A stretch of 64,000 nucleotides of DNA, taken from Janthinobacterium sp. B9-8 (lineage in GTDB: Bacteria; Pseudomonadota; Gammaproteobacteria; Burkholderiales; Chitinibacteraceae). The translations under genes and the position numbers were made by a program. Below the pieces are notes generated by a model, which had not been told where the DNA came from, ran no database searches, and saw nothing but the letters and a program-made list of their open reading frames with translations. The stretch lies in contig NZ_CP014222.1 of NCBI RefSeq assembly GCF_000969645.2, forward strand, positions 3,041,740 through 3,105,739. The letters run 5' to 3'. Of this stretch, positions 51,288 to 62,873 are shown in pieces (within the stretch, counting starts at the first letter, position 1; each line of letters starts with the position of its first letter).

Positions 51288-53594
51288 TTACTCCGCCTCG
51301 GCTTTTTCAGCTTTTGGCGCGGGTCCTTCAATTACTTCAACATAGCCACACTCTTTTTGCGGACAAACCTTCTCAGTGCCCCGACGCTTGGTGACTTTAA
51401 TCGTCATCACTGGCCATTTACATTGCGGGCAAGCCTCAGCAATCGGTGGATTCCAAGTGGCATATTTGCAATCCGGATAGGTATTACACGAGTAAAAGAG
51501 CTTGCCGTAGCGACTCTTTCTTTCGATCAGGCTACCTTTTTTACATTCCGGGCACTCCACACCGGTATCGCGTGGTTTTTCAAGTGGCTCGATATGCTTA
51601 CACTTCGGGTAGGCCGAGCAGCCAATAAACTTACCATAACGCCCTACCTTGATATGCAATGCTGATTCGCATTTGGGGCAGGTTCGATCCGGTACGACTT
51701 CCGGCTCGGTAGGTGCGGTATCGGCATCATCCCCCAGATTGCGGGTGTAATCGCATTCCGGATACGTGGTGCAGCCAATAAAACGGCCACGCTTGCCTAA
51801 GCGAATCGCGAGCTTTGCCACGCCACATTTTGGACAGTCTTCGTCCATTTCTTCCTGGGTGACTTCTTTACGCGATAAGCCTGCTTTTTCTTCGCATTGC
51901 TTATGAAAGCCTTTCCAGAAATCAGCCAGCACCGGAATCCAATCGCGTTTACCGGTAGAAATCTCATCGAGCTTGTCTTCTAGCTTGGCGGTGAAGTTGT
52001 AATCCACATACTGGGTAAAATGCTCAGTCAGGAATTTATTCACCACTTCGCCGGTATCGGTCGGGGTAAAACGCTTTTTATCAAGAATCACATACTCGCG
52101 ATCTTTCAGCGTTTTAATGGTCGACGCGTAAGTAGACGGGCGACCAATACCGAATTCTTCCAGAGATTTAACCAAAGACGCTTCAGTAAAACGCGGTGGC
52201 GGCTGGGTAAAGTGTTGCTCACCAGATAGCTTATCTACTGGCAGCTTGTCACCCACATTCAGTACCGGCAGACGCGCTTCGTCTTCTTCTTCCTCATCAT
52301 CGGTATCTTCCTGGTAAACCGCAATAAAGCCGGGGAATACCAGAGTTTGGCCGGTAGCGCGGAAGATGGCGTCTGGGCCAACAGCAATATCAACCGCCAC
52401 GGTATCAAACTTGGCAGCAGCAATCTGGCTGGCTAAGGTGCGCTTCCAGATCATTTGATACAGCTTAAATTGATCGGCCGTTAGGTAGGCTTTCACTTCA
52501 TCTGGCGAGCGATAAATCGAAGTTGGGCGAATCGCTTCGTGTGCTTCCTGGGCATTTTTGGCTTTATTTTTGAAAACAACCGGCGCATTAGGCAGGTATT
52601 CTTTCTCAAATTTCTCGCCAATATACGCACGGATTTCATCCAGCGCATCGTTGGCCAAGGCCACCGAGTCAGTACGCATATAGGTAATCAAACCGACGGT
52701 TTCGCCGCCGATACTCATCCCTTCATACAACTGCTGAGCCGTGCGCATGGCGCGATCAGTAGTCATACCCAGCTTACGAACCGCTTCTTGTTGCAAGGTA
52801 GACGTTGTAAATGGCGCAGCAGCACTACGCGATTTCTTTTTCTTTTCTACCGATTGAATCTCAGCACTCTGACCGCTCAGCGCATTCAGAATACTCTCTT
52901 GAGTTCCCGTATCCGGGATGTCAAATTGCTCAAGCTTTTTGCCCTGCCACTGGGTGAGCTTTGCACCAAATTTGCTGCGACCTTGATGAGTATCGAGGTG
53001 TACCGACCAGTATTCTTGCGATGTAAACGCACGAATCTCGATCTCACGCTCGCAAATCAGGCGCAGTGCCGGGCTTTGTACCCGGCCAGCCGATAGGCCA
53101 GAGCGCACTTTGCGCCAAAGCAGCGGGGATAAATTAAAGCCAACCAGATAATCCAGCGCGCTACGTGCTTGCTGTGCATTCACGAGATCGTTGTCGATAT
53201 CGCGTGGATTTGCCACCGCATTCAACACGGCGGTTTCGGTAATTTCGTGGAACACCACGCGCTTAAAAGTGCGACTCGCCGTCAGCAGCTTTTTAGAGCG
53301 TAAGATTTCCATGATATGCCAGGAAATCGCTTCACCTTCGCGATCCGGGTCAGTTGCCAGAAAGATGTTAGTCGATTCTTTTACAGCAGCAACCAGCGCA
53401 TCGACATGTTTTTTATTGCGCTCGATGACTTGGTACTTCATTTTGAAGTCATTCTCGGTATCTACCGAGCCGTCCTTTCTGACCAAACCACGGACGTGAC
53501 CATAGGAAGCAAGGATCTGGAAATCCTTACCAAGATACTTCAGCAGCGTTTTCGCCTTAGACGGCGATTCGACAATCAATAGATTTGCGGGCAT
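51288..53594 (-). CDS. topA: DNA topoisomerase I
   Basis: Type IA topoisomerase that relaxes negative supercoils. 768 residues. The Toprim domain starts with LLIVESPSKAKTL and has ATDPDREGEAISWH near 78. The active-site tyrosine is in GLITYMRTDSV near 300. Four C-terminal zinc ribbons follow (CPKCG..., CPKCES..., CPECKK..., CPQCKW...), the last ending CPQKECGYVEV, with an acidic EEEDE insert near 436. dprA is upstream on the same strand, but the usual smg gene between them is missing. Confidence 0.97.
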   Translation of the reverse strand: MPANLLIVESPSKAKTLLKYLGKDFQILASYGHVRGLVRKDGSVDTENDFKMKYQVIERNKKHVDALVAAVKESTNIFLATDPDREGEAISWHIMEILRSKKLLTASRTFKRVVFHEITETAVLNAVANPRDIDNDLVNAQQARSALDYLVGFNLSPLLWRKVRSGLSAGRVQSPALRLICEREIEIRAFTSQEYWSVHLDTHQGRSKFGAKLTQWQGKKLEQFDIPDTGTQESILNALSGQSAEIQSVEKKKKSRSAAAPFTTSTLQQEAVRKLGMTTDRAMRTAQQLYEGMSIGGETVGLITYMRTDSVALANDALDEIRAYIGEKFEKEYLPNAPVVFKNKAKNAQEAHEAIRPTSIYRSPDEVKAYLTADQFKLYQMIWKRTLASQIAAAKFDTVAVDIAVGPDAIFRATGQTLVFPGFIAVYQEDTDDEEEEDEARLPVLNVGDKLPVDKLSGEQHFTQPPPRFTEASLVKSLEEFGIGRPSTYASTIKTLKDREYVILDKKRFTPTDTGEVVNKFLTEHFTQYVDYNFTAKLEDKLDEISTGKRDWIPVLADFWKGFHKQCEEKAGLSRKEVTQEEMDEDCPKCGVAKLAIRLGKRGRFIGCTTYPECDYTRNLGDDADTAPTEPEVVPDRTCPKCESALHIKVGRYGKFIGCSAYPKCKHIEPLEKPRDTGVECPECKKGSLIERKSRYGKLFYSCNTYPDCKYATWNPPIAEACPQCKWPVMTIKVTKRRGTEKVCPQKECGYVEVIEGPAPKAEKAEAE

Positions 53595-53856
53595 GGGTCC
53601 CCGGCACGTTTATATATAAATTAAAGGACTGTCCCAGTAGCAAGCAGTGCATCCGTTTATGTCGGTAAACCTTTGTTTTTACAAAGATTTAAATCACAAA
53701 AAACACATCACTGACTATCGCTAAAGGCAGCGCATCTCACGGCATTTTGCCTATCCATTGATAAAAAAATAAGCTCTATGGATATAGCAGGAAATCGAGT
53801 GGAGTAACGAGAAGGGTGCTTCCTTTAAAAGGAATCTCAAAATACTTACGCCCTAC

Positions 53857-54936
53857 TCAGGCAATCCGCTGATAGCGACTACCGGGCAGGGCGACAATGC
53901 AACCTTCAAGCTCCAAGGTCAACAGCATCGCGGATAGCCTGTCTGTCGTCAAGCCGCTGCGCTGTGACAATGTCTCAATATCCACAGGATCGAAGCCCAT
54001 ATTTTGTAAAAAAGGACTGCTTTTTGATGCACGTTGCTTGCTTGGTGCTTGCACAGAACTCGTCCAGCTCAGCTCTGATAAAACATCTTCTGCTGACTCA
54101 ACTAATTTAGCGCCCTGCTTGATCAGCTGATGGCACCCCCGTGCCAATGGTGAATGGATAGAGCCGGGAATCGCCAACACTTCTCTACCTATATCTGCGG
54201 CCTGTTTGGCGGTTATCAAGGAGCCACTGCCCACAGTGGCTTCTACCACCAAACATCCCAACCCCAGAGCGGCGATCATTCGGTTCCGCCTTGGAAAATG
54301 ATCAGCCTTAGGTGGGCTACCCAAAGCCAGCTCAGAAATAATGACACCATCGCTGGCAATCTGATGCGCTAATTCACGGTTACTGGCGGGATAAACCCGA
54401 TCTAAACCTGTGCCAACTACGGCAATCGTAGACGAAGCTGCCGCCAATCCACCGCGATGTGCCGCAGCATCAATGCCTGCCGCAAGGCCACTCACAATGG
54501 TCAACCCAGCTTCACTAAAGCAACGGGCAAATTGCTCTGCATTGTCTAGGCCCTGAGGGGTGGCATTACGGCTACCCACAACAGAGAGCGCAGGCATGGT
54601 TAATAAGTCTAAGCGCCCTTTTACGTACAACAAGGTTGGCGCATCAGGTAAATCTAAAAGCCGGGGCGGATAAGCCGCATCACCAAGGCAGAGCAAGGTG
54701 TTGCCTGCTTCTTGCTGCCAGGCGAGGGTTTGCTGGATGGTTTCTTCAATATCAAGGCCATCCAGCCAAGCATCTAATGCGGGCGTGCTCAACACCTCAG
54801 CGAGCTCTGCTGGCGTAGCAGCAAGCACCGCTTCGGGCGTTTTAAAGCGGGTCAAGAGCGCAATCTGCTTTCTTGGCCCCACTTTAGCAATCGTGGTGAA
54901 GCGCAGCCAAAGCCGCACTTCATCCTCGCTCATCAA
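53857..54936 (-). CDS. dprA: DNA processing protein DprA
   Basis: Loads RecA on incoming single-stranded DNA during natural transformation. 359 residues. An N-terminal SAM-like region is followed by the Rossmann DprA core (VVGSRNATPQGLDNAEQFARC, GLTIVSGLAAGIDAAAHRG, TIAVVGTGLDRVYPASNRELA, FPRRNRMIAALG). The C-terminal winged-helix domain (DPVDIETLSQRSGLTTDRLSAMLLTLELEG) is present. The start overlaps the stop of the LysM gene upstream (ATGA). Confidence 0.96.
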   Translation of the reverse strand: MMSEDEVRLWLRFTTIAKVGPRKQIALLTRFKTPEAVLAATPAELAEVLSTPALDAWLDGLDIEETIQQTLAWQQEAGNTLLCLGDAAYPPRLLDLPDAPTLLYVKGRLDLLTMPALSVVGSRNATPQGLDNAEQFARCFSEAGLTIVSGLAAGIDAAAHRGGLAAASSTIAVVGTGLDRVYPASNRELAHQIASDGVIISELALGSPPKADHFPRRNRMIAALGLGCLVVEATVGSGSLITAKQAADIGREVLAIPGSIHSPLARGCHQLIKQGAKLVESAEDVLSELSWTSSVQAPSKQRASKSSPFLQNMGFDPVDIETLSQRSGLTTDRLSAMLLTLELEGCIVALPGSRYQRIA

Positions 54937-55988
54937 GGCGTTTTCACCTCGTCACCCACATTCACCGCTCGTGTGCTATCGAGTACTAGGCCATAAGCAA
55001 AGCCAGGGAAAACACGGTAAATAAATAAATTACCGTTTTTTTCTATTGGAGTGAAACGATCAGGCTCGCTGCTGCTCTCTTTACGAATTAAGCGGCCCGC
55101 TTTGTAATTAAAAAACACGCTGCCCACATCAACACCATGCTCTGAGCCACGGTTAATCACTACCGTTGTTAATGGGCCCGCTTCAGCCACACCGGCATAA
55201 GAAGAAACAATCCGGCCGCTCACCGGCTGCTCGGGCACATGAGGCACATAATTTACAAAAGGTGCTTCATTGGCGCGAATCAAACGATTGCCCACCAGAA
55301 TTTCTTCTTTGGAAGACGTCAGACGCAATGTTGCTACGTCCCCTGTGACTTCTAAACGGGCATCACCCAAATACTCCACCTGATGGCCAATCACTCGTTT
55401 TCTATCCGGATCATCTGGATCGATTAAGTTTTTGCCATCCCGGAATACCTGCCAGTTGTCCCCTACTTCACCGACTAAACCAACGGCATAGACCTTATCG
55501 CCACTGGCAAAAATCACACGCTCATCCGGGCCAGCAGCAACACGCGGCGCGGCAGCGAAGGTTTCGCTATCGATCACCAAGGGTTTATTCAGAAAAGGTG
55601 AGATTGCCGATAAGGGAATACTAGGCGTTGCACCATCGCCTAAAGAAGTCGATCGAATACGCGGCGACATCTTGCCAGAAGCAGAACCCGAAGCTGTTTT
55701 TTCGTTCTTAAGCAAGCGCAGACGCGGCTCGCCACTGCTTTTATCAAGCAAGACCACATCACCCGGATAAATCCAGTGCGGGTTTTTAATATCCGTTTTA
55801 TTAAGCTGCCAGATTTCTGGCCAACGCCACGGCTGCTTCAAAAAATGGCCTGAGATACCCCAAAGCGTATCGCCTTTTACCACCACATAACGATCAGGCG
55901 CGTTATCCTGCATTGCAAGACTATCTGCAACTGCAGTGCCAGATAAAAGTACGCTTGCCCAAAGTAGCGATATAATTGTTTTTCGCAT
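54933..55988 (-). CDS. Exported LysM-domain protein
   Basis: Periplasmic protein of 351 residues with a signal peptide (MRKTIISLLWASVLLSGTAVA). One LysM domain near 33-85 (VVVKGDTLWGISGHFLKQPWRWPEIW, IYPGDVVLL) is for binding peptidoglycan. The remaining 260 residues have beta-rich repeats without a known catalytic motif. LysM proteins upstream of dprA are widespread in betaproteobacteria, function unknown. The gene overlaps dprA by four bases and is divergent from def, so its promoter lies in 55989-56136. Confidence 0.9.
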   Translation of the reverse strand: MRKTIISLLWASVLLSGTAVADSLAMQDNAPDRYVVVKGDTLWGISGHFLKQPWRWPEIWQLNKTDIKNPHWIYPGDVVLLDKSSGEPRLRLLKNEKTASGSASGKMSPRIRSTSLGDGATPSIPLSAISPFLNKPLVIDSETFAAAPRVAAGPDERVIFASGDKVYAVGLVGEVGDNWQVFRDGKNLIDPDDPDRKRVIGHQVEYLGDARLEVTGDVATLRLTSSKEEILVGNRLIRANEAPFVNYVPHVPEQPVSGRIVSSYAGVAEAGPLTTVVINRGSEHGVDVGSVFFNYKAGRLIRKESSSEPDRFTPIEKNGNLFIYRVFPGFAYGLVLDSTRAVNVGDEVKTP

Positions 55989-56136
55989 GATGGCGATTTC
56001 TCTCCGCCGAAAAAGATGCTAGCCGAGTGCTTACATCAGTTTTTCGGAACATGTTTATGTTGATTACTGCATATTTTACAGCTACTAGCAAGAAAATTGC
56101 TTGTAGCAATCACAGCTCTTACTTGCACAGACTACT

Positions 56137-56640
56137 ATGGCCATTCTAAATATTCTGCACTACCCCGATGATAGGCTCTACACCATTGCAAAGCCTGTTA
56201 CGGTATTCGATGATCGCTTACAGCAGCTAGTTCGCGACATGAGTGAAACCATGTACGCGGCTCCAGGGATCGGCTTAGCGGCAACACAAGTCAACGTCCA
56301 TGAGCGCGTTGTTGTTATCGATATCTCTGAAGAGAAAAATAGCCTAATGGCGCTGATTAATCCTGAAATCATGACGATGGATGGAAAAACCATGTGGGAA
56401 GAAGGCTGCCTTTCTGTGCCCGGCATCTACGAAGAAGTAGAACGCGCCGAGCGAGTAAAGGTCCGGGCCTTTGATAGCAAGGGCCAGGTTTTTGAATTGG
56501 CCGCCGATGGTTTACTCGCTATTTGCATCCAGCATGAATTAGATCATCTGGACGGTAAAGTCTTTGTAGAAAAGCTCTCGAAATTAAAACTGAGCCGTAT
56601 TGTGCAAAAACTTAAAAAAAATCAGCGTAAAACCATGTAA
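56137..56640 (+). CDS. def: Peptide deformylase
   Basis: Metalloenzyme that removes the formyl group from new proteins. 167 residues. The three family motifs are intact: GIGLAATQ near 44, EGCLSVP near 90 and the metal-binding HELDH near 133-137. fmt follows 92 bases downstream, the widespread def-fmt pairing. Confidence 0.97.
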   Translation: MAILNILHYPDDRLYTIAKPVTVFDDRLQQLVRDMSETMYAAPGIGLAATQVNVHERVVVIDISEEKNSLMALINPEIMTMDGKTMWEEGCLSVPGIYEEVERAERVKVRAFDSKGQVFELAADGLLAICIQHELDHLDGKVFVEKLSKLKLSRIVQKLKKNQRKTM

Positions 56641-56732
56641 CTCATCACCTAGTGGCTTTCAAGCCTGAGATGCCGTGTTGCCACGCAGACAGGCCCTCAG
56701 GCTGGATAGCCGCACACTGTGGCTTTTAAAAA

Positions 56733-57659
56733 ATGAAAATCATCTTTGCCGGTACGCCGGATTTTGCCGCTTGTGCTTTACAGGCACTCATCGCGGCGGG
56801 GCATGAAATTGCTCTGGTTTTAACTCAACCCGATCGCCCTGCTGGCCGCGGAATGAAGCTGAGTGCATCTCCGGTAAAAATGCTGGCAGAGCAGCATGGT
56901 ATCAACGTTTATCAGCCGGAAAAGCTACGTACGCCTGAGCAACAAGCCCCATTGGCAGCCATAGCCGCTGACGTGATGATTGTAGCCGCTTACGGTATTA
57001 TTTTGCCGCAAGCCGTACTTGATCTGCCTAAGCTGGGCTGCCTCAATATTCATGGCTCGCTCTTGCCGCGCTGGCGCGGTGCGGCACCTATTCACCGGGC
57101 CATTTTAGCCGGGGACACCGAGACAGGCATTACCATTATGCAAATGGATGCGGGGCTAGATACCGGCGATATGCTATCTATCCATCGCACACCCATTGAG
57201 GCACACGACACCACCGCCAGCCTGCACGATAAGCTGGCAGAGCAAGGCGCAGCGGCCCTTGTAGCCGCACTGGCAGATTTACCTGGGCTTCAGCAAACGC
57301 GCCAAGTACAGCCAGAAATTGGCGTCACTTACGCGGATAAGCTAAAGAGAGAAGAGTCGCAAATTAATTGGCAAAAATCAGCGGTCGAACTCGATCAAAT
57401 GATTCGTGCATTTAATCCGTTTCCTTCGGCTCAAACTTTACTGGCCGGGCAGGCACTGAAAATCTGGCAAGCCACAATCAGCCAAGACAGTGGCGCGCCG
57501 GGTACGGTGCTTGCGGCAGATAAAGACGGGCTGCTCGTCGCGTGTGGCAGCGGATCGCTACGCATTACTGAGCTACAAAAAGCGGGCAGTAAACGCGTTG
57601 CGGCAGCGGCGTTTTTAGCTGGGAACGCGGTTGAAGCCGGGCTAAAGCTGGGGGAGTAA
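56733..57659 (+). CDS. fmt: Methionyl-tRNA formyltransferase
   Basis: Formylates initiator Met-tRNA with 10-formyl-THF. 308 residues. The N-terminal domain begins [14 protein letters not shown]. The [14 protein letters not shown] block near 107-120 contains the catalytic region, and [13 protein letters not shown] follows. The C-terminal OB-like domain from about 205 binds tRNA. It works with def just upstream. rsmB, typical of the def-fmt-rsmB cluster, follows after htpX. Confidence 0.97.
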   Translation: MKIIFAGTPDFAACALQALIAAGHEIALVLTQPDRPAGRGMKLSASPVKMLAEQHGINVYQPEKLRTPEQQAPLAAIAADVMIVAAYGIILPQAVLDLPKLGCLNIHGSLLPRWRGAAPIHRAILAGDTETGITIMQMDAGLDTGDMLSIHRTPIEAHDTTASLHDKLAEQGAAALVAALADLPGLQQTRQVQPEIGVTYADKLKREESQINWQKSAVELDQMIRAFNPFPSAQTLLAGQALKIWQATISQDSGAPGTVLAADKDGLLVACGSGSLRITELQKAGSKRVAAAAFLAGNAVEAGLKLGE

Positions 57660-57819
57660 ATATTGCTGCGTCCGTAACACCGCCACAGCCCCCCTAGCTT
57701 CAGATGAAGCCTGCATCGCCATGCGCGCCACTGGTTTTGAATAAGTACGATCTAAAGATTGAATTTTCTTAAAAAACAACGATCTGATAAAGAATCAATC
57801 TGATTTATTTGGGTACGCA

Positions 57820-58668
57820 ATGAATAACTGGCTAAAAACAAGCATTCTGATGGCGGGGATTATCGCCCTCTTTGCCATGATAGGCGGCATGATCGGCGGC
57901 ATGAGCGGCATGCTGCTGGCGCTGCTTTTGGGTGGTGGAATGAATGTGTGGGCATATTGGAATTCTGACAAAATGGTGTTGCGTATGTACAACGCTCACC
58001 CTGTTGACGCCCATAGCGCACCTGAACTTTATGCCATGGTGGAAGAGCTAGCCAGAAATGCGGGCCTACCTATGCCTAAAGTTTATGTCATTGATGAAGA
58101 CCAGCCCAATGCCTTTGCTACCGGGCGCAACCCGGAAAATGCAGCCGTAGCAGCAACAACCGGCATTATGCGGGTGCTTTCTTACCGCGAATTACGCGGT
58201 GTGATGGCGCACGAACTAGCGCACGTTCAGCACCGGGATATTTTACTTTCAACCATTTCAGCCACCATGGCCGGTGCCATTTCAGCGCTTGCCAACTTTG
58301 CAATGTTTTTCGGTGGGCGGGATGCAAATGGCCGGTCAATGAACCCGATTGTGAGCATCGCGCTAGCTATTTTGGCGCCGATTGCAGCATCGTTGATCCA
58401 AATGGCCATTTCACGCGCCCGTGAATTTGAAGCCGATGCAGGTGGCGCACGTATTTCTGGCGATCCGCTGGCATTGGCCGACGCCTTACAAAAAATTGAG
58501 GCTTACGGACAGGGTATTCCCATGCACGCTGCAGATGCCCACCCTGAAACCGCACAAATGATGATTATCAACCCGCTGATTGGCGGTGGATTATCCAATT
58601 TATTTCGTACCCATCCTCAAACAACCGAGCGCGTAGCAAGGCTACATGCCATTGCCCGCGGTCAATAA
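57820..58668 (+). CDS. htpX: Membrane zinc protease HtpX
   Basis: M48 family membrane metalloprotease involved in quality control of membrane proteins. 282 residues. There are two N-terminal helices near 6-25 and 28-45, the zinc motif [12 protein letters not shown] near 130, two central helices (150-200) and the third zinc-ligand glutamate in REFEADAGG near 205. The gene has its own leader and AT-rich upstream; its place between fmt and rsmB is common in Neisseriales and relatives. Confidence 0.95.
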   Translation: MNNWLKTSILMAGIIALFAMIGGMIGGMSGMLLALLLGGGMNVWAYWNSDKMVLRMYNAHPVDAHSAPELYAMVEELARNAGLPMPKVYVIDEDQPNAFATGRNPENAAVAATTGIMRVLSYRELRGVMAHELAHVQHRDILLSTISATMAGAISALANFAMFFGGRDANGRSMNPIVSIALAILAPIAASLIQMAISRAREFEADAGGARISGDPLALADALQKIEAYGQGIPMHAADAHPETAQMMIINPLIGGGLSNLFRTHPQTTERVARLHAIARGQ

Positions 58669-58804
58669 ACACGAAGTTCACGCAACGAGTGCCAGCCGCG
58701 CTTCTTAGGCGGCATTCAAGGCAAGGCTACGGATATTCGCAGCCCCCGCCCCATACCCGTGAACACCAAAAGATCATGTTTCACCTCGCCATTAAGAGAC
58801 TATT

Positions 58805-60079
58805 TTGCTTGCTACCCAAAAATTTGCCAGCCGTGTTGTTGCCAGCGTACTTGCTGGTCAAAATCTAAACGAAGCCTTGAATAAAGTATGGCGGGAAGAC
58901 CCTAGTCTGCTGCCGCGCCAGAAAGGAGCGATTCAAGATGTCAGCTACGGCACTTTGCGCCAGCTGGGCTTAATCGAAAGCATCCTGAAGCAGCTTTTAC
59001 AAAAGCCGCTGCACGAGCCTGAGCTAAAAGCTCTGCTGCTGGTGGCTATCTATCAGCTGCAATTTAGCCGCTCAGCGCCACACGCCATTGTGGATCACGC
59101 CGTCACCGTGGCCATGCAAACAGGAGCAGGCCACGGCAAGGGCTTGGTAAACGGTGTGCTGCGTAACTTCCTGCGCCAAAAAGATGATCTTTTCAAAATG
59201 GCGCAAAATAGCGAATATGGCCAATATTCACACCCTGCCTGGTGGATTTCGGCCATGCGCAAAACCTACCCCAAGCAATGGCGCAACATCTTGCTGGCCA
59301 ATAATCAGCATCCACCAATGACACTACGGGTAAATTTAAACAAAACCACCAGCGATGCCTATATTGCGCTGCTCGCTCTCGATGAAATCGTTGCCAGCTC
59401 TAGCGATGGCTTATCTATCCAGCTGCAAAACCCGGTGGGTGTTGATCGTTTACCACACTTTTTTGATGGCTGGGTTTCAGTACAAGACTTGGGCGCGCAA
59501 TACGCAGCCCGAATTCTGGATCTGGCGGATGGCCAGCGTGTACTGGATTCCTGTGCAGCGCCTGGCGGTAAAAGCGGCCATATTTTAGAGCTGGCCAAGG
59601 TAAATTTAACCGCAATTGATAACGATGCGGCGCGCCTTAGACGGGTGCAGGAAAACGTAGACCGTCTGGGCCAGACTGCCACCTTACAACTGGGCGACGC
59701 CAGCCAGCCTGATACTTGGTGGGATGGTCAGCTATTTGATCGCATCCTCGCCGATGTGCCTTGCTCGGCCACCGGTGTGGTGCGCCGTCACCCTGATATT
59801 AAGTGGCTGCGCCGCCCTGAAGATTTCGCCAATTTCGCTCGTCAGCAAGCTCAAATGCTCGACGCACTTTGGCCTCTCGTAGCGCCGGGCGGCAAACTCC
59901 TGTACGCTACCTGCTCTGTTTTTGCGGCGGAAAATACCGAAGCAGCGAGTGCATTTTCGGCTCGTCATGCCAACGCAAAACAGCTACCTTTACCCGATTT
60001 TATTCCCGCAGATGGTCAACTCCTGCCGACACCGGAACATGATGGCTTTTTCTACGCCCTTTTTGAAAAAACGGCTTAA
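58805..60079 (+). CDS. rsmB: 16S rRNA (cytosine-967-C5)-methyltransferase RsmB
   Basis: Methylates C967 of 16S rRNA. 424 residues from a TTG start. An N-terminal NusB-like RNA-binding domain covers about 1-135. The SAM domain has DSCAAPGGKSGHILEL near 245. The two active-site cysteines are in ADVPCSATGVVRRHPDIKW near 320 and LYATCSVF near 370. The predicted TTG start follows a GAGA purine stretch; translation efficiency may be low. Confidence 0.95.
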   Translation: MLATQKFASRVVASVLAGQNLNEALNKVWREDPSLLPRQKGAIQDVSYGTLRQLGLIESILKQLLQKPLHEPELKALLLVAIYQLQFSRSAPHAIVDHAVTVAMQTGAGHGKGLVNGVLRNFLRQKDDLFKMAQNSEYGQYSHPAWWISAMRKTYPKQWRNILLANNQHPPMTLRVNLNKTTSDAYIALLALDEIVASSSDGLSIQLQNPVGVDRLPHFFDGWVSVQDLGAQYAARILDLADGQRVLDSCAAPGGKSGHILELAKVNLTAIDNDAARLRRVQENVDRLGQTATLQLGDASQPDTWWDGQLFDRILADVPCSATGVVRRHPDIKWLRRPEDFANFARQQAQMLDALWPLVAPGGKLLYATCSVFAAENTEAASAFSARHANAKQLPLPDFIPADGQLLPTPEHDGFFYALFEKTA

Positions 60080-60103
60080 TCGCTACGTATTGCGATTTAA
60101 TCC

Positions 60104-60742
60104 ATGCTGAAATCCAGCATGCCTGCCCGCCATGCGCAAAGCCAGCCTCGTCTTTTAATGCTGGCTTTGTTATGCATGGGATGGCTGCTTTGTGCATGGG
60201 TATGGGCAGATGCTGGCGATATCAAGGTGCAAAAAGCAGAAGCCAGCTTTGGCGATAATCGAATCGAGATTGCGGCAAAATTTGATGTTTCGCTTTCTAA
60301 TGATTTACAAGAAGCGCTTAAAAATGGTCTTTCACTGACTTTTGTTTATGAATTCCAACTGACCCGCCCACGAATTTACTCTTGGTACCGGCAAGTATCC
60401 GATGGCTTTGGCCCCAATGCCATGCTCAGCTATCAATTGTCCTACCACGCCCTGACAAGACAATACCGATTGCATATTGGTAGTTTTTACCGCAATTTCC
60501 AAAGTGTGAACGACGCCTTAGCTGCGCTAGGCATTGTGCGTAATTGGGGCGTACTCAATGACAGCAGCCTTGCGCGTGATCGAAATACTGATTTTGCTGG
60601 CAAAGTGCGCTTAAAACTAGATCGCTCCCGCCTTCCTAAAACTTATCAACTCACCGCCTTTGGCCATGAAGAATGGCAATTAGAATCGCCGTGGGTAGAG
60701 CTATCGAAGGCACGTCCTGAAGACATCACCTCCAATGAGTAA
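60104..60742 (+). CDS. DUF4390 exported protein
   Basis: Exported protein of unknown function, 212 residues, with a hydrophobic signal segment ([19 protein letters not shown], about 17-36) and a beta-rich mature part. The family is found almost only between rsmB and the ntrY-like kinase in betaproteobacteria, as here. The stop overlaps the ntrY start by eight bases, so the two are cotranslated. The ATG at 60119 is an alternative start. A sensory partnership with NtrY is inferred from this linkage. Confidence 0.88.
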   Translation: MLKSSMPARHAQSQPRLLMLALLCMGWLLCAWVWADAGDIKVQKAEASFGDNRIEIAAKFDVSLSNDLQEALKNGLSLTFVYEFQLTRPRIYSWYRQVSDGFGPNAMLSYQLSYHALTRQYRLHIGSFYRNFQSVNDALAALGIVRNWGVLNDSSLARDRNTDFAGKVRLKLDRSRLPKTYQLTAFGHEEWQLESPWVELSKARPEDITSNE

Positions 60743-62873
60743 ACCCAAACTATTACTGCTCGCCTCATTGGGCGCTATTCTGATTTTTTTGCTTGCTACA
60801 GCCAGTGGCAACACCTCCGCCTTCGCCGAATATTACGGCTTGCTGCTTGTTCTTAATTTATTACTATTAGGCGGACTGCTGGGGTTAGTGAGCTTTCGGC
60901 TAATTAATTTAGTTAAAAAAGTACGAGCCAAGGTATTTGGCTCGCGGCTCACACTGAGAATGGTCTTGATGTTTGCCTTGGTGGCCGTTTTACCCGGCAC
61001 GCTGGTTTACACCCTATCGGTGCAGTTTTTAAATCGCAGTATTGAAAACTGGTTTGATGTGCGTGTTGATCACGCTCTGGATCGCGGCCTTAATTTAGGG
61101 CATAACGCCATTGATTATCAGCTCAATGATCTAGCCAGAAAAGCCGCTATTATTGCGATGGATATCAGCGATGACAACAGCTCAGGCATGCTTTTGCGCC
61201 TAGGCAGGCTGCGTGAACAAACCGGCGTGCAAGAATTATCATTATTTAATGATGGCGGCCAGACTCTAGCCCATATTGGCAATGAAAATGCCAGCCTTTT
61301 CCCTATTCAGCCCGATCGCCTCCAGCTACGCCAAGCGCTACGCAGCCCTTTTAAAATCATAGAACCCATCAGCGATCAAGGGCTGACCATGCGTGTGCTG
61401 GTGGCTGTACGTGCCAGCAATTTTGGCGATAAAACACGGCTGCTACAGCTGGTACAACCCGTGCCCAAGCAACTGGCTGCCGATGCTGAGCTGGTCGAAA
61501 AAGTACGCAGTGATTACAAACAGCTTTCGCAATCAAGGCGAGGGCTCAAATTAATCTATAGCCTTACCCTCACGCTGGCGCTCTTGATGGCTTTACTCGG
61601 TGCGCTGGCCTTAGCCATTTATTTATCTGATCGGCTAGCTGCACCGCTCTCGGTGCTGGCAGAGGGCACCAGAGCCGTCGCAGCAGGCGATTACTCGCAA
61701 ATGCAGCCCGTGATCAGCCGCGATGAGCTGGGAATATTAACGCACTCATTTAACCGCATGACACGCCAGCTTTCCGAAGCGCGCAGCACACTAGAAATGC
61801 ATCAGGCCGAGCAAGCAGCGGGCCGGGCCCACTTAGGCGCTATTTTAGGCTCCTTGTCGGCTGGGGTATTATCGTTTGACAATGCTTGGCAGCTGCGCTC
61901 ATCCAATCAAAGCGCACTGCGTATCTTAGGAATTGACCCCGAAAGAATAGGCCAGGAACCGCTCACAAACTGGCATTTACTCTATCCGGCACTTACACCC
62001 TTTTGTGCTCAGATCGCAGATAGATTACTATCTGAGCAAGACCATTGGCAGCATCAGTTAGAACTGGTGAATACCAAGCGTGTTTTACATGTACGTGGCA
62101 CACATTTACTCGACCAACAAGACGAAAGCCACACTGGTTTTGTGGTGGTGTTTGATGATATTACTGATCTGCTTTCAGCCCAGCGTGATGCGGCATGGGG
62201 TGAGGTAGCAAGACGCTTAGCACATGAAATTAAAAACCCGCTCACGCCCATCCAGCTTGCAGCAGAGCGTATGGAGCATAAGCTGGCCGATAAGCTAGAT
62301 ACCGCCAGCGCGGAATTATTATCAAGAAATACCCAGACCATTGTGCGCCAGGTTGGCGCGCTTAAAGATATGGTGGATGCCTTTCGTGATTACGCAAGGC
62401 AGCCAAGTGGCAAGAAAAAGCCACTCGATTTACAGCAATTACTCACTGAAATTTTAGTGCTGTACGAAGCCTCTCCGCTGATTTTAAACAAAATGAGTGA
62501 GGAGCCTTTAATCGTGCTTGGCGATGCCACTCAGCTACGCCAAGTGATCCATAACCTCTTGCAAAATGCGCAAGACGCCATTGCAGGGCAAGAAAATTCT
62601 GAAAGTCCAAAACGAATTTGCCTTAAGATGGAAAAAAGCGAACGTTTTGCAAGCCTAACCGTTACAGATAGTGGTAGTGGATTTCCCAATGAACTTTTAT
62701 CTCGCGTTTTTGAGCCCTATATCACCACCAAGATAAAGGGCACGGGCTTAGGTTTAGCGATCGTAAAAAAAATAATCGAAGAACATCAGGGCCGAATACA
62801 GGCCGGCAACAGGGATGAAGGCGGCGCTTGGGTACGTATCGAGCTGCCCCTCGCGGAGGAAGCAATTGGCTAG
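60735..62873 (+). CDS. ntrY: NtrY-like sensor histidine kinase
   Basis: Inner-membrane kinase of 712 residues. There are three N-terminal membrane helices (about 5-22, 34-52, 75-100), a periplasmic sensing domain (about 105-270), a fourth helix near 277-300, HAMP (about 300-355), PAS (about 370-480), HisKA with the histidine in [15 protein letters not shown], and an HATPase with VTDSGSGFP and [12 protein letters not shown]. The arrangement is that of NtrY, linked to nitrogen or redox control. Its TAG stop overlaps the ntrX TTG start. It forms one operon with the DUF4390 gene and ntrX. Confidence 0.93.
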   Translation: MSKPKLLLLASLGAILIFLLATASGNTSAFAEYYGLLLVLNLLLLGGLLGLVSFRLINLVKKVRAKVFGSRLTLRMVLMFALVAVLPGTLVYTLSVQFLNRSIENWFDVRVDHALDRGLNLGHNAIDYQLNDLARKAAIIAMDISDDNSSGMLLRLGRLREQTGVQELSLFNDGGQTLAHIGNENASLFPIQPDRLQLRQALRSPFKIIEPISDQGLTMRVLVAVRASNFGDKTRLLQLVQPVPKQLAADAELVEKVRSDYKQLSQSRRGLKLIYSLTLTLALLMALLGALALAIYLSDRLAAPLSVLAEGTRAVAAGDYSQMQPVISRDELGILTHSFNRMTRQLSEARSTLEMHQAEQAAGRAHLGAILGSLSAGVLSFDNAWQLRSSNQSALRILGIDPERIGQEPLTNWHLLYPALTPFCAQIADRLLSEQDHWQHQLELVNTKRVLHVRGTHLLDQQDESHTGFVVVFDDITDLLSAQRDAAWGEVARRLAHEIKNPLTPIQLAAERMEHKLADKLDTASAELLSRNTQTIVRQVGALKDMVDAFRDYARQPSGKKKPLDLQQLLTEILVLYEASPLILNKMSEEPLIVLGDATQLRQVIHNLLQNAQDAIAGQENSESPKRICLKMEKSERFASLTVTDSGSGFPNELLSRVFEPYITTKIKGTGLGLAIVKKIIEEHQGRIQAGNRDEGGAWVRIELPLAEEAIG

